Of a stretch of DNA of 64,000 bases, positions 1 through 12,004 are shown piece after piece. The stretch spans positions 1,206,044-1,270,043 of the forward strand of contig NZ_PIPW01000001.1 of assembly GCF_003987215.1 (NCBI RefSeq), in the 5' to 3' direction. The notes beneath the pieces were generated by a model. The model did no database searches. It saw only the letters and a list, made by a program, of their open reading frames with translations, and had not been told where the DNA came from. The stretch is from Pseudidiomarina halophila. GTDB taxonomy: Bacteria; Pseudomonadota; Gammaproteobacteria; Enterobacterales; Alteromonadaceae. The position numbers and the translations under genes were made by a program. Each line of letters opens with the position of its first letter. The first letter of the stretch is position 1.

Positions 1-465
<465 letters not shown>

Positions 466-466
466 T

Positions 467-919
467 ATGGCACAAGGCATCTTTTATGTTCTCGACGGCC
501 TGAACGAAGAGCAACAACTCACATTGTTCTGTAAACTGATCAGCGAACGCTGGCGCGAACTGGGCAGTATGCGGGTATGGTGCCGCGATCAACAGCATGC
601 AGAAGCGCTGGATCAAGCCTTGTGGCAGCAACCGACCGATGCCTTTGTACCGCATAACCTGGTCGGTGAAGGTCCGCCCTACGGCGCTCCTGTCGAGTTA
701 TGCTGGCCCGCGGCAACGGTCGCCTCGCGCCGTTGTAAAGTCATCGTCAACTTTATGCCGACAGCACCACAATTCGCGGGTGCCCAGCTTATTTTAGATC
801 AAGTTCCGAGTGCCCCTGAGCAGCGCCAGGAAGCGCGCGAACGTTTCAAATGGTATCGCCAGCAAGGGGTCAACCTCAGTACCGTTAATGCGGCTGAGCT
901 AGCAACACATTCAAACTAA
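467..919 (+). CDS. holC: DNA polymerase III chi subunit
   Basis: A 150-residue protein of the HolC family. Chi pairs with psi in the clamp-loader complex and links the replicase to single-stranded DNA-binding protein. The N-terminus (FYVLDGL) and the central region with RVWCRDQQHAEALDQALW and FVPHNLVGE match the family fold, and the length is close to the E. coli protein (147 residues). It starts one base after the pepA stop and ends 21 bases before valS, so the three genes look co-transcribed. Recognition rests on motif similarity and the conserved pepA-holC-valS neighbourhood. Confidence 0.94.
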   Translation: MAQGIFYVLDGLNEEQQLTLFCKLISERWRELGSMRVWCRDQQHAEALDQALWQQPTDAFVPHNLVGEGPPYGAPVELCWPAATVASRRCKVIVNFMPTAPQFAGAQLILDQVPSAPEQRQEARERFKWYRQQGVNLSTVNAAELATHSN

Positions 920-940
920 TTAAAGTCGTGAAGGTTTCTC

Positions 941-3805
941 ATGGATAAAACGTATTCGCCCGATGCTATTGAGCAAGCGCTCTACCAGAAATGGGAGCAG
1001 GCAGGTTATTTCAAACCCTCAGGCCAGGGCAGCAGTTACTGCATTATGATACCGCCGCCGAATGTTACTGGTAGCTTACACATGGGGCATGCTTTCCAGC
1101 ACACCATCATGGACACGCTGACGCGGTACAAGCGCATGGACGGTTTCAACACACTGTGGCAGGTCGGCTCAGATCACGCGGGTATCGCCACTCAGATGGT
1201 AGTGGAGCGTCAGCTCGCAGCACAGGGAACCAGCCGTACCGAACTCGGACGGGAAGCCTTTATTGATAAAATCTGGGAATGGAAAAATCAGTCCGGCGGA
1301 ACCATTACCCAGCAGATGCGGCGGCTCGGCGACTCAGTCGACTGGGATCGCGAACGTTTCACTATGGATGATGGCCTGTCTAATGCCGTCAAAGAAGTGT
1401 TCGTACGGCTGCATAAAGAAAACCTGATTTACCGCGGTAAACGCCTGGTGAACTGGGATCCTAAACTGCAAACTGCAATTTCTGATCTGGAAGTTGAGAA
1501 TAAAGAACAGCAGGGACATATCTGGCACTTACGCTATCCGTTAGCTGATGGCGCGAAGACCGCCGATGGTAAAGACCATTTGATCGTCGCGACTACCCGC
1601 CCGGAAACCATGCTTGGCGACGTCTGCGTCGCTGTGCATCCTGATGACGAACGCTACCAGGCCCTGGTTGGTAAATTTATCGAGCTACCGCTGGTCAATC
1701 GACGGATCCCAATTATTGCCGATAGTTATGTGGATCAGGATTTTGGCACTGGCTGTGTGAAAATCACTCCGGCCCATGATTTTAATGATTACGAGATCGG
1801 TAAACGCAATAAAATGACCATGATTGCGGTACTCGATGACCATGCCCACGTGCGCGAACGTGCAGGTCTGTACACCGCGACAGGTGAAGCTATCGACGCC
1901 ATCGACGGCTTCGACGGCACCTTACCAGCAGACTATCAAGGGCTGGAACGCTTCGCCGCGCGCAAAAAGATCATTGCCGACTTTGATGCCGCTGGGTTAC
2001 TCGACAAAGTTGAGCAACACACCAATAAAGTGCCTTATGGCGACCGCGGCGGTGTGCCAATCGAACCCCATCTGACCGATCAGTGGTACGTGCGCGTGGC
2101 GCCGCTTGCGGAAGTTGCCACCAAAGCCGTTGAAGATGGTGAAATTCAGTTTGTCCCCAAGCAATATGAAAACATGTACTTCTCCTGGATGCGTGACATT
2201 CAGGACTGGTGTATTTCCCGGCAACTCTGGTGGGGCCATCGCATCCCGGCCTGGTATGACGAACAAGGAAATGTTTATGTTGGCCGCGATGAAGACGAAG
2301 TCCGCCAGGAATATAACCTGGGTGCCGACGTGGCGTTGCAGCAAGACGAAGATGTTCTCGACACTTGGTTCTCATCTGCGTTGTGGACCTTCTCGACCTT
2401 AGGCTGGCCGGAAAACACCGATGATCTGAAAACCTTTCATCCGACCGATGTACTGGTCACGGGTTTTGACATTATTTTCTTCTGGGTCGCGCGCATGATC
2501 ATGATGACCATGCATTTCCTTAAAGATGAAAATGGCAAACCCCAGGTTCCTTTTAAAACCGTGTATGTCACTGGTCTGATTCGTGATGAAGAAGGCCAGA
2601 AGATGTCGAAATCGAAAGGTAATGTTCTTGACCCACTCGACATGATTGATGGTATCGATCTGAAGCCGCTGATTGAGAAGCGCACCGCCAACATGATGCA
2701 GCCGCAACTTGAAGCGAAAATTAAGAAACGTACCGAAAAACAGTTCCCTGAAGGTATCAGCGCGCATGGTACCGATGCACTGCGCTTTACTCTGGCAGCT
2801 CTGGCATCGACCGGCCGTGACATCAACTGGGACATGAAACGGTTGGAAGGTTACCGCAATTTCTGTAACAAACTCTGGAACGCCAGCCGCTATGTGCTGA
2901 TGAACACAGAAGAACATGATTGCGGTACCAATATAGAAAATAGCGATAGCGAGATGACACTGTCACTCGCTGATCAATGGATCATCGAATGCTTTAACGA
3001 TACCGTGAAGCAGTTCCGTAATGCCTTAGACAACTACCGCTTTGATCAAGCTGCTGCTATTGCCTATGAGTTCACCTGGAACCAGTTCTGTGACTGGTAC
3101 CTGGAGTTAACCAAGCCAGTACTGTTTAACGGTGATGAGGCACAACTGCGTGGCACTCGCCATACGTTGGTTACGGTACTTGAGAAGCTGTTACGATTGT
3201 TGCATCCATTACTGCCGTTTATCACCGAAGAGATCTGGCAGCGCGTTGCACCGCTGGCCGGTGTCCAGGGTGATACCATCATGTTGCAGGCCTATCCACA
3301 GGTTCAGCAGGAACGTTTCGCTACTGCGCGGGATGACATGGAATGGTTAAAACAAGTTATCGTTGCCATTCGTAACATTCGCGGTGAAATGAATTTGTCA
3401 CCAAACACGCCTTTACCGGTGTTAGTATCGAACGCTGATGCGCAAAGTCGCGAGCGACTGCAGCAGAATGCGAGCTTCCTGAGCGCATTGGCGAAATTAG
3501 AGTCGGTTGAGTTCCTCAATGCGACTGACGATGCTCCTGCCAGTGCTACAGCTCTGGTAGGTCGCATGGAACTGCATATTCCAATGGCTGGCTTAATTGA
3601 TACCGGCGCAGAGCTGGCAAGGCTTGATAAAGCAATCGAAAAAGCTCAGAAGGAAGTCGCAATGTTCTCACGCAAGCTGAGTAACGACAATTTCGTTAGT
3701 AAAGCGCCAGCTGAGGTTATTGCGAAAGAACGCGAGAAGCTGCAAAACGCTGAAGAAACCCTTGTCCAGTTGCAACAACAACGCGAGAAAATCGCTGCGC
3801 TGTAA
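941..3805 (+). CDS. valS: Valyl-tRNA synthetase
   Basis: A 954-residue class Ia aminoacyl-tRNA synthetase, the usual size (E. coli 951). The HIGH-type signature is HMGH at residues 47-50, after PPPNVTGSL, and the KMSKS loop is at residues 554-558, the same position as in E. coli. Between them lies the CP1 editing domain, seen as [10 protein letters not shown] and [15 protein letters not shown], which hydrolyses mischarged Thr-tRNA(Val). The anticodon-binding domain and a C-terminal coiled coil (about residues 885-954, rich in Lys, Glu and Gln) follow. The enzyme attaches valine to tRNA(Val). The stop codon lies in the loop of a perfect inverted repeat (3792-3819). Confidence 0.98.
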   Translation: MDKTYSPDAIEQALYQKWEQAGYFKPSGQGSSYCIMIPPPNVTGSLHMGHAFQHTIMDTLTRYKRMDGFNTLWQVGSDHAGIATQMVVERQLAAQGTSRTELGREAFIDKIWEWKNQSGGTITQQMRRLGDSVDWDRERFTMDDGLSNAVKEVFVRLHKENLIYRGKRLVNWDPKLQTAISDLEVENKEQQGHIWHLRYPLADGAKTADGKDHLIVATTRPETMLGDVCVAVHPDDERYQALVGKFIELPLVNRRIPIIADSYVDQDFGTGCVKITPAHDFNDYEIGKRNKMTMIAVLDDHAHVRERAGLYTATGEAIDAIDGFDGTLPADYQGLERFAARKKIIADFDAAGLLDKVEQHTNKVPYGDRGGVPIEPHLTDQWYVRVAPLAEVATKAVEDGEIQFVPKQYENMYFSWMRDIQDWCISRQLWWGHRIPAWYDEQGNVYVGRDEDEVRQEYNLGADVALQQDEDVLDTWFSSALWTFSTLGWPENTDDLKTFHPTDVLVTGFDIIFFWVARMIMMTMHFLKDENGKPQVPFKTVYVTGLIRDEEGQKMSKSKGNVLDPLDMIDGIDLKPLIEKRTANMMQPQLEAKIKKRTEKQFPEGISAHGTDALRFTLAALASTGRDINWDMKRLEGYRNFCNKLWNASRYVLMNTEEHDCGTNIENSDSEMTLSLADQWIIECFNDTVKQFRNALDNYRFDQAAAIAYEFTWNQFCDWYLELTKPVLFNGDEAQLRGTRHTLVTVLEKLLRLLHPLLPFITEEIWQRVAPLAGVQGDTIMLQAYPQVQQERFATARDDMEWLKQVIVAIRNIRGEMNLSPNTPLPVLVSNADAQSRERLQQNASFLSALAKLESVEFLNATDDAPASATALVGRMELHIPMAGLIDTGAELARLDKAIEKAQKEVAMFSRKLSNDNFVSKAPAEVIAKEREKLQNAEETLVQLQQQREKIAAL

Positions 3806-3819
3806 TATCAGCGCAGCGA
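3792..3819. repeat. Perfect 11-bp inverted repeat spanning the valS stop codon
   Basis: TCGCTGCGCTG at 3792-3802 is followed by a 6-base loop containing the valS stop, then its exact reverse complement at 3809-3819. On the plus strand no T-run follows. On the minus strand the stem is followed by ATTTTC, so it fits a weak terminator for leftward transcription better than one for valS. It lies where the transporter-like minus-strand remnant (to 3904) would end. Confidence 0.6.
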
Positions 3820-3919
3820 CAACCGCGATTAAAGCTGCAAACATAGGAATCACCACGGTCACCACAAAGATGTCTTTATAGGCCTCTTTGTGGGTTAACC
3901 CCATCAGGGTTAATAACGC
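3806..3919 (-). pseudogene. C-terminal remnant of a membrane transporter
   Basis: Read leftward from about 3919, this intergenic DNA encodes GALLTLMGLTHKEAYKDI followed by a hydrophobic helix of about 20 residues (FVVTVVIPMFAALIAVVAAL). It looks like the last cytoplasmic loop and final membrane helix of a secondary transporter. An in-frame TAA lies just upstream at 3925-3927 and no upstream coding region survives; downstream the frame runs meaninglessly into valS antisense. Codon choice is like that of real genes here, and plus-strand reading gives nothing. I infer the 3' end of a degraded or deleted transporter gene. A GntP-type permease is possible, but I cannot name the family with confidence. 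Confidence 0.45.
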
Positions 3920-3954
3920 CCCTATTTTTTTATTTTAGGGGGCTCGGTGCTTAG

Positions 3955-4314
3955 TTATTCTTCTTCATCGTCACCGAAATACGTGCCCCAACCGTCGTAC
4001 TCGACGCCTGATTCGTCAGCTAATTCAGCCACTTCCAGCGCTTGTGCTTCGATTTTATCACGCTCAAGTGGCAACTCACTCACCGCGGCAAACGCAAACC
4101 AGCGACTGCCATCATCAAGTTCAAATTCATCGGCATCATCAACGTGAAAACCGGCCTTTACCAGTTCGACTGCAGCTTTTTCCAACTTGGTAAAGTCAGG
4201 ACTGGCGAGGTGATGTTCGATGGTGTAAATACCGTCTTCTGGCGCACCGTCGGCCAATAGTGCCGCTATGGTTTCCGCGGTTTGTTCCTGGATCGCTTGT
4301 TTGTCGACGCTCAT
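3955..4314 (-). CDS. rraB: Regulator of ribonuclease E activity B (RraB)
   Basis: A 119-residue acidic protein of the RraB family. In E. coli RraB binds RNase E and changes degradosome composition, thereby altering decay of a subset of mRNAs. The family pattern is visible: an N-terminal helix with ALLADGAPEDGIYTIEHHL, the DDADEFELDDGSRWFAFA segment, and the C-terminal YDGWGTYFG motif with an acidic tail. A GGAG ribosome-binding site precedes the ATG at 4314. It is 12 bases downstream of plsC on the same strand, so co-transcription is likely. RraB activity itself is inferred from family membership. Confidence 0.9.
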   Translation of the reverse strand: MSVDKQAIQEQTAETIAALLADGAPEDGIYTIEHHLASPDFTKLEKAAVELVKAGFHVDDADEFELDDGSRWFAFAAVSELPLERDKIEAQALEVAELADESGVEYDGWGTYFGDDEEE

Positions 4315-4326
4315 AAATTGCTCCGG

Positions 4327-5055
4327 TTAGCTTTTTGGCTGTTGCGCCAACTCGTGATCGAGTTCGCTGATTTTTAGTTGCATCTGTTGATGACACTTAG
4401 CCATCAACGCGCGTACGTTATCGCTAGAATAGTCGCTTACCGCAATCGGCGGCAACATCTCAATGATCACTTTGCCATTATTCCAGCGGTTTAATTTGAT
4501 ACGCCCATGCAGGTTTGACACACATATAGGTACGATAGGAACCTGAGCTTGCAAGGCGGTACGGAAGGCGCCTGTCTTAAAGGGCAACAGCCCGCGTCCG
4601 TAACTACGTGTTCCTTCAGGGAACAGCAGTACTGATATCTGGCGTTCGCGGATAGCTTGTGCAGCTTGTTCTATAGTGCCCCGGGCCCGACCGGTATTCT
4701 TGCGGTCAATTAAGATGTTGCCCGATAACCAATAGAGTTGGCCGAAGAACGGGATCCATTTGAGACTTTTCTTGCCAATACTCACTGCTCGTGGCGGCAT
4801 CGCACGACTCAGGGTGAAAATATCGTAAGTGTTCTGGTGATTGGCAACGTAGACATAGGGCGCACCTTCGTATAGCCCTTCCGGCACACGAATTTCCAGT
4901 TCCACACCCAACAAACGATGTGTGCGTCCGTACCAGTGTGCGAAAATAGGGGTGTTATTAGGGTGAAACGGGCGTGCCAGACAAAATAACAGGCCCAACA
5001 CACCACATATAATCACGAAACAGCCAAGTAAAATCAGTCGTACAACAGCGAGCAT
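4327..5055 (-). CDS. plsC: 1-acyl-sn-glycerol-3-phosphate acyltransferase
   Basis: A 242-residue membrane-associated acyltransferase that converts lysophosphatidic acid to phosphatidic acid, the second acylation of phospholipid synthesis. The N-terminal 27 residues form a membrane helix. The catalytic HX4D motif is H73 to D78 within NHQNTYDIF, and the substrate-binding FPEGTR motif is at residues 145-150. Length matches E. coli PlsC (245). An AGGAG site precedes the ATG at 5055. It follows parC on the same strand after a 59-base gap, as in E. coli, where plsC lies just downstream of parC. Confidence 0.95.
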   Translation of the reverse strand: MLAVVRLILLGCFVIICGVLGLLFCLARPFHPNNTPIFAHWYGRTHRLLGVELEIRVPEGLYEGAPYVYVANHQNTYDIFTLSRAMPPRAVSIGKKSLKWIPFFGQLYWLSGNILIDRKNTGRARGTIEQAAQAIRERQISVLLFPEGTRSYGRGLLPFKTGAFRTALQAQVPIVPICVSNLHGRIKLNRWNNGKVIIEMLPPIAVSDYSSDNVRALMAKCHQQMQLKISELDHELAQQPKS

Positions 5056-5114
5056 GCAATCTCCTCTTTTTGCTGCCCGCTAGTATACCTGTTTCGGCCG
5101 TAAAAAACGTCCGA

Positions 5115-7355
5115 TCAGTCCTGACTATCTACGGTAATTGCATCAACCCGCTGTAATCCGCGTGGCAATTTATTACCTCGACGGCCGCGTTCACCGCGAT
5201 AATGCTCGAGATCTGCAGGCTTTAGGGTCAACTTACGTTTACCAGCTAACAAGGTGATTGCGGCATCGGCTGGCACAACATTGGTGGCCACCACGTATTC
5301 TTCCCGGGACTGGGCGCGCAACGTAGGAATGCTAATCATCTTATTGCCCTTGCCTTTCGACAACTCCGGCAACTCTGTGAGTGGGAAAATCAACATCCGG
5401 CCTTCATTTGAAACGACAACCAGCATATCCGTCGCGACGTCGCTCACTTTATTCGGCGGCAAGATTTTTGCTCCGGTAGGTAAATTAAGTACCGCTTTAC
5501 CGTTTTTATTACGACTAACCAAATCACTGAACTTGCAGACAAAACCGTAACCTGCATCAGAAGCTAATAAATAACGCTGCTCATCCTGCGCCATCAGCAC
5601 ATGCTCGACAATTTCACCAGCAACCAGATTAAAACGGCCGGTTAAGGGTTCACCCTGAGTTCTGGCCGAGGGCAACAGGTGCGCTTCGCAAGAGAAGCTG
5701 CGCCCGGAACTGTCGAGAAACACAACTTGCTGATTACTCTTGCCTTGCGCACTGGCAAGGAAGTTATCACCTGACTTGTAAGCGAGGCTGGTGCCATCAA
5801 CATCATGCCCCTTGGCAGCGCGTACCCAGCCTTTTTTCGAAAGCACAACAGTTACCGACTCAGCTGGCGTAAGATCACGTTCGCTGAGAGCCTTCGCTTC
5901 CTGTCGCTCGACTAACGGCGAGCGACGGTCGTCGCCGTATTTCTCGGCGTCAGCAAGAATCTCTTTACGCATTAAGGTTTTCAGGCGGCGGTCAGAACTT
6001 AGCAGCGTTTCCAGCTTTTGACGTTCCTGCTCTAACTCGTCTTGTTCGCCTTTTAACTTCATCTCTTCTAACTTCGCTAAATGGCGAAGTTTCAGTTCGA
6101 GTATCGCTTCGGCCTGGGTTTCCGACAGTTTGAAACGCTTTATCAGCTCTGCTTTTGGCTCGTCTTCATAACGGATGATTGCGATAACTTCATCAAGATT
6201 AAGGTATGCAATTAATAAGCCTTCAAGGATATGCAGGCGTGCCAGAACTTTATCTAAGCGATGCTGCAAGCGGCGTGTCACCGTGGTTTGGCGGAACGTC
6301 AGCCACTCTTTCAACACGGTAAGTATTGGTTTTACCTGCGGACGGCCATCAAGACCCAGCATGTTCAGGTTCACCCGATACTGTTTCTCCAGATCGGTAG
6401 TCGCAAACAGGTGTTGCATCATCTGTTCAATGTCGACGCGATTAGAACGCGGAACCACGACCAACCGCGTCGGGTTTTCGTGATCTGATTCGTCGCGTAA
6501 ATCCGACACCATGGGCAGTTTTTTCGCTTGCATCTGGCCGGCGATCTGCTCCAGAACTTTCGAACCGGACGCTTGATGAGGCAGCGCATAAATAACCACT
6601 TCACCGTCTTCAATCAGGTATTTCGCACGCATCCGGATGCTGCCGCGGCCGGATTCGTAGAGTTTTACAATTTCATCCTGCGGAGTAATGATTTCAGCGT
6701 CGGTCGGGTAATCTGGTCCCTGTAGATGCTCCATTACTTCGGCAAGGTCAGCACTTGGCTTTTCGAGGAGCAGCGCACAGGCATGGGCAACTTCCCGTGC
6801 ATTGTGCGGTGGAATATCCGTCGCCATACCTACCGCAATACCCGTCACCCCATTTAACAAGATGTGCGGGAGTCGGGCCGGCAGCATCCGCGGCTCTTTC
6901 ATGGTGCCATCGAAGTTTGGTGTCCAGTCTACCGTGCCCTGACCCAGCTCACTTAACAGCAACTCACTGAAGCGCGATAACTTCGCTTCGGTATAACGCA
7001 TCGCAGCAAATGACTTAGGATCATCCTGCGAGCCCCAGTTACCCTGACCATCCACCAGTGGATAGCGATAGGAAAAGGGCTGCGCCATTAACACCATGGC
7101 TTCGTAGCATGCGCTATCGCCATGGGGATGAAATTTACCTAACACGTCACCCACGGTACGCGCCGATTTTTTATACTTTGCCAGCGCTGACAAGCCAAGC
7201 TCTGACATTGCATAGATGATACGCCGCTGCACGGGCTTAAGGCCGTCACCAATATGTGGCAGCGCCCGATCCATGATCACGTACATGGAGTAATTTAAAT
7301 AGGCGTCCTCAGTAAAGCGGCGTAACGGAATTTGTTCTACTGTGTCTATCGACAT
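5115..7355 (-). CDS. parC: DNA topoisomerase IV subunit A
   Basis: A 746-residue type IIA topoisomerase subunit (E. coli ParC 752) that cuts and rejoins DNA so replicated chromosomes can be unlinked. The catalytic tyrosine is Y121 in AAMRYTE. The quinolone-resistance region reads [13 protein letters not shown], so the positions matching E. coli S80 and E84 are the unmutated Ser and Glu. A coiled-coil gate follows, and the C-terminal half carries the beta-pinwheel repeats of the ParC type. An AGGAG site sits before the ATG. It begins 14 bases after the parE stop, so the two subunits are made from one transcript. Confidence 0.97.
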   Translation of the reverse strand: MSIDTVEQIPLRRFTEDAYLNYSMYVIMDRALPHIGDGLKPVQRRIIYAMSELGLSALAKYKKSARTVGDVLGKFHPHGDSACYEAMVLMAQPFSYRYPLVDGQGNWGSQDDPKSFAAMRYTEAKLSRFSELLLSELGQGTVDWTPNFDGTMKEPRMLPARLPHILLNGVTGIAVGMATDIPPHNAREVAHACALLLEKPSADLAEVMEHLQGPDYPTDAEIITPQDEIVKLYESGRGSIRMRAKYLIEDGEVVIYALPHQASGSKVLEQIAGQMQAKKLPMVSDLRDESDHENPTRLVVVPRSNRVDIEQMMQHLFATTDLEKQYRVNLNMLGLDGRPQVKPILTVLKEWLTFRQTTVTRRLQHRLDKVLARLHILEGLLIAYLNLDEVIAIIRYEDEPKAELIKRFKLSETQAEAILELKLRHLAKLEEMKLKGEQDELEQERQKLETLLSSDRRLKTLMRKEILADAEKYGDDRRSPLVERQEAKALSERDLTPAESVTVVLSKKGWVRAAKGHDVDGTSLAYKSGDNFLASAQGKSNQQVVFLDSSGRSFSCEAHLLPSARTQGEPLTGRFNLVAGEIVEHVLMAQDEQRYLLASDAGYGFVCKFSDLVSRNKNGKAVLNLPTGAKILPPNKVSDVATDMLVVVSNEGRMLIFPLTELPELSKGKGNKMISIPTLRAQSREEYVVATNVVPADAAITLLAGKRKLTLKPADLEHYRGERGRRGNKLPRGLQRVDAITVDSQD

Positions 7356-7369
7356 TCTTATTGTTCTCC

Positions 7370-9304
<1,935 letters not shown>

Positions 9305-9338
9305 TCATATACTGTTACAGGATGAGCCGAAACTCAAG

Positions 9339-9779
9339 CTAGTATTCGGTTGCTAAACCCTGTTCGCGGATAAGCTCAAGCCATTCCTGTAAAAAACGAT
9401 TCACCTGAAATTTCTCGTTGACTTGATGCATAGCGCGATTTGGTTGTTCGTATACGGCTTGCAGGCGCGTCACATTTTGACTGCGCGTGACTTCCGCAAG
9501 CTGAGCGTCGTGGTACAACCGCACCTCAAGTTCAGTTTCCACTAATCCCGGCAACTGTGCCTGAAGCGCATGCTGTTTGATGCGAACATCGGTGGTGTAC
9601 GGTGCACTCTGAATCACTGCGACCCGAAAGTGTAAATGTGAGCCAACCTTAATCAGGTATTCACGCCCCTGTTTCACCTGCGCCAGCACTTTAACCAGCG
9701 CAGCATAGTTTATTGCCGCAAGGCGTTGCAATGCGGCTAAGTCAAACTGGTAACGTTTTCGCTTCACGTCTGTAGTCAT
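9339..9779 (-). CDS. yqiB: DUF1249 family protein (YqiB-like)
   Basis: A 146-residue soluble protein of the DUF1249 family, represented by E. coli YqiB. No enzymatic motif is visible. The conserved parts are the N-terminal YQFDLAALQRLAAINYAAL, the central VETELEVRLYHDAQLAEV, and the C-terminal NEKFQVNRFLQEWLELI. It starts 9 bases after nudF, as in E. coli where nudF-yqiB are adjacent, which suggests a shared transcript. Function is unknown. The symbol is taken from the ortholog. Confidence 0.85.
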   Translation of the reverse strand: MTTDVKRKRYQFDLAALQRLAAINYAALVKVLAQVKQGREYLIKVGSHLHFRVAVIQSAPYTTDVRIKQHALQAQLPGLVETELEVRLYHDAQLAEVTRSQNVTRLQAVYEQPNRAMHQVNEKFQVNRFLQEWLELIREQGLATEY

Positions 9780-9788
9780 AGAACTCAG

Positions 9789-10394
9789 TTAATCTTCTCG
9801 TATCTGTTGCAAATGAAGTTGTAACCATTGTAGCCCAATCACGCTGGCTGCATTGTTAATTTTTCCGTGCTCCAGTAACTGCACGACTTCCTCGCGAGGT
9901 AAAACGTGTACCCGGATATCTTCATTCTCACTCGCTAAGCCACCTTGTTTTGCCGCTTTACTACTGTCCACACGTGCTACGTAGATTGAAATTTTTTCAG
10001 TACAGCCACCCGGCGTTGATAAATAGGTTAAAGCGAAATCAAGCTGCCCGGTAGTCAGCCCTGCCTCTTCCTGTAACTCACGATGTGCCACAGCCTCTGG
10101 TTGTTCCTCGGGATCATCGATCATACCGGCCACAAACTCGAGTAGCCAGGGTGAGTCATCTTGTTCGAGAGCGCCGATGCGAAACTGTTCTAACAGCACA
10201 AGCTGGTCGCGTTCAATATCATAAGGCACCACCACCACCGCATGTCCGCGATCCATAACTTCGCGATCAAATTCTGGCGACCAACCACCACCAAACAATT
10301 TATGTTTTATACGGTAATTAAAAATACTCAAAAAACCTTTGCGAATAGGCTTTTTCTCAATAACTTCATAATCATCATGGCTAAATTTTTGCAC
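9789..10394 (-). CDS. nudF: ADP-ribose pyrophosphatase (Nudix hydrolase)
   Basis: A 201-residue Nudix enzyme predicted to split ADP-ribose into AMP and ribose 5-phosphate (E. coli NudF 209 residues). The Nudix box is GMIDDPEEQPEAVAHREL followed by QEEAGL. It is one residue longer between the leading Gly and the RE pair than the canonical box, in the loop DDPEEQP. The catalytic REXXEE glutamates are present. The N-terminal swap segment typical of dimeric ADPRases precedes it, and the LEFVAGMI strand fits NudF. It diverges from tolC, as in E. coli, and leads the nudF-yqiB unit. Confidence 0.9.
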   Translation of the reverse strand: MQKFSHDDYEVIEKKPIRKGFLSIFNYRIKHKLFGGGWSPEFDREVMDRGHAVVVVPYDIERDQLVLLEQFRIGALEQDDSPWLLEFVAGMIDDPEEQPEAVAHRELQEEAGLTTGQLDFALTYLSTPGGCTEKISIYVARVDSSKAAKQGGLASENEDIRVHVLPREEVVQLLEHGKINNAASVIGLQWLQLHLQQIRED

Positions 10395-10645
10395 GTTAAA
10401 CCTTCTGCGTTGCTGTTGCGTCTAAATTGTTCTGATTCGCTCTTTAAGCGTTTTACGAGAAAGTGTATGTTTTAGCGCACAAATCTCATAATTGGTTACA
10501 TTTAAGCATGTCCTGTTGCAACTGAAAGCATGAATCCAACCAACTATCGGGTGTATGCTAGTAATCATTCAAATGTGTATGTAAAATACCAAACAATTAG
10601 CAACGGTCATCTGAGCCAGACAAACCTATCAGGATAACTGAACTC
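10395..10645. promoter_or_regulatory. Divergent intergenic region between nudF and tolC
   Basis: This 251-base AT-richer gap separates two outward-facing genes and must hold both promoters. I see no clear operator palindrome or consensus sigma-70 hexamer pair, and no RNA gene. The tolC start at 10646 has a weak AGGA site at 10630-10633. Confidence 0.5.
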
Positions 10646-12004
10646 ATGAATAAAAAGTTTCTTTCAGCTCTCATCGGACTCACTTTTGCTGCGGGCAGTT
10701 CCGTCACCTATGCTGACGATCTCGCGCAGATTTTTCAATTAGCTCTGCAAAATGATCCCACCCTGAAGCAGGCACAAGCAGAAAGTAATGCTGCGCGTGA
10801 GGGTGTTAACATCGCTCAGGCAGACTGGTGGCCACAGGCGGATTTATCCGCAGGGTATTCTCGCACCACTCGCGAAACCTTAGATTTCGACAGTGGCGGT
10901 AATATGTTTATGTACGATATTACCAGTACCGGCTGGAATGCAGGGATCAACCTGAGTCAAACACTCTTTAGTAAAGCGGTTTGGGAGCAGACCGAAATCG
11001 CTGATAAACAAGCATATCAGGCTGAAGTGAATTACCTGAGTGTGCGCCAGCAGTTGATGATTCGCGTGGTTAACGCTTACTTTACTGTACTTGAACGTAA
11101 AGATGATTTGGAATTCGCTGAAGCAGAAAAGCGCGCGATTGAACGTCAGTTAGAACAAACTAAGCAACGTTTTTCAGTAGGTTTGACTGCGATCACTGAT
11201 GTGCACGAAGCGCAAGCTCAGTTTGACAACGCAGTTGCACGAGAGATCCAGGCTCGTAATGCAGTTGAGATCGCCCGCGAAAGCTTACGTGAGATTACCG
11301 GTCGTTATCACGAAGACCTGGCGGAACTGAATAAAGAGGAATTTTCGCCGACACTACCAAATCCAGAAAATCCTGACGCATGGGTCGACATCGCTGAAGA
11401 TAAAAACTTGCAGTTGCTGGTTCAACGCGTCGCCGTAGAGGTTTCTAACCAACGAATTGATTTAGCACAAGCTGGTCACTACCCGCGTGTCTCACTTTCT
11501 GGTAGCGTTTCGACGCAGGATAGCGAGAGTGAGGTGCTTGGGCAAACTACAAATCCACCGCGTATGGATAGTACGTCCATTGGTTTAAATTTGAATGTTC
11601 CGCTGTTTAGTGGATTCCGTACTTCATCACAAGCAGACCAGGCGCGGGCAAACTATGTTGCCAGCAGCCAACAACTTGAGCGCACACGACGTGATGTAGA
11701 GCGCCAGGTCCGTAGTTCTTATTACGATATAGTAGCTGCCATGGCGACGATTCGCGCCCTGGAGCAAGCCGTGGTTTCTGCCGAAAGTGCTTTAAAGGCA
11801 ACACAAACAGGTTTTGAAGTCGGTACCCGGACCATTGTTGATGTACTTGATAGCACACGTAACTTGTTTAATGCCCGCCGTAATCTGTCGACTGCACGTT
11901 ACAATTACATCCGTCAATCACTGACACTGCAACAAGCTTCCGGTAAAATCAGTGAACAAGATCTGATGGCAATTAACGCAAGTCTGATTAATGAAAATAA
12001 TTGA
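10646..12004 (+). CDS. tolC: TolC-family outer membrane efflux channel
   Basis: A 452-residue outer-membrane protein that forms the trimeric exit duct for multidrug pumps and type I secretion. A signal peptide spans about residues 1-23, ending near VTYADD. The two internally repeated OEP domains show long heptad-rich helices (ALQNDPTLKQAQAESNAARE, and RRDVERQVRSSYYDIVAAM) with beta segments such as SLSGSVSTQD. The motif FEVGTRTIVDVLDSTRNLFN is typical of TolC itself. It ends near residue 452 without the longer tail of E. coli TolC (493). The last 14 bases overlap the next gene, an unusual tolC-lpxL pairing that suggests co-translation. Confidence 0.93.
   Translation: MNKKFLSALIGLTFAAGSSVTYADDLAQIFQLALQNDPTLKQAQAESNAAREGVNIAQADWWPQADLSAGYSRTTRETLDFDSGGNMFMYDITSTGWNAGINLSQTLFSKAVWEQTEIADKQAYQAEVNYLSVRQQLMIRVVNAYFTVLERKDDLEFAEAEKRAIERQLEQTKQRFSVGLTAITDVHEAQAQFDNAVAREIQARNAVEIARESLREITGRYHEDLAELNKEEFSPTLPNPENPDAWVDIAEDKNLQLLVQRVAVEVSNQRIDLAQAGHYPRVSLSGSVSTQDSESEVLGQTTNPPRMDSTSIGLNLNVPLFSGFRTSSQADQARANYVASSQQLERTRRDVERQVRSSYYDIVAAMATIRALEQAVVSAESALKATQTGFEVGTRTIVDVLDSTRNLFNARRNLSTARYNYIRQSLTLQQASGKISEQDLMAINASLINENN

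Noticed and set aside
3905..3954. Bidirectional terminator between valS and rraB
   Set aside because: GCCCCTA and TAGGGGGC can pair, but the loop is a 10-base T-rich run and no T-run follows on either strand; support is too weak.
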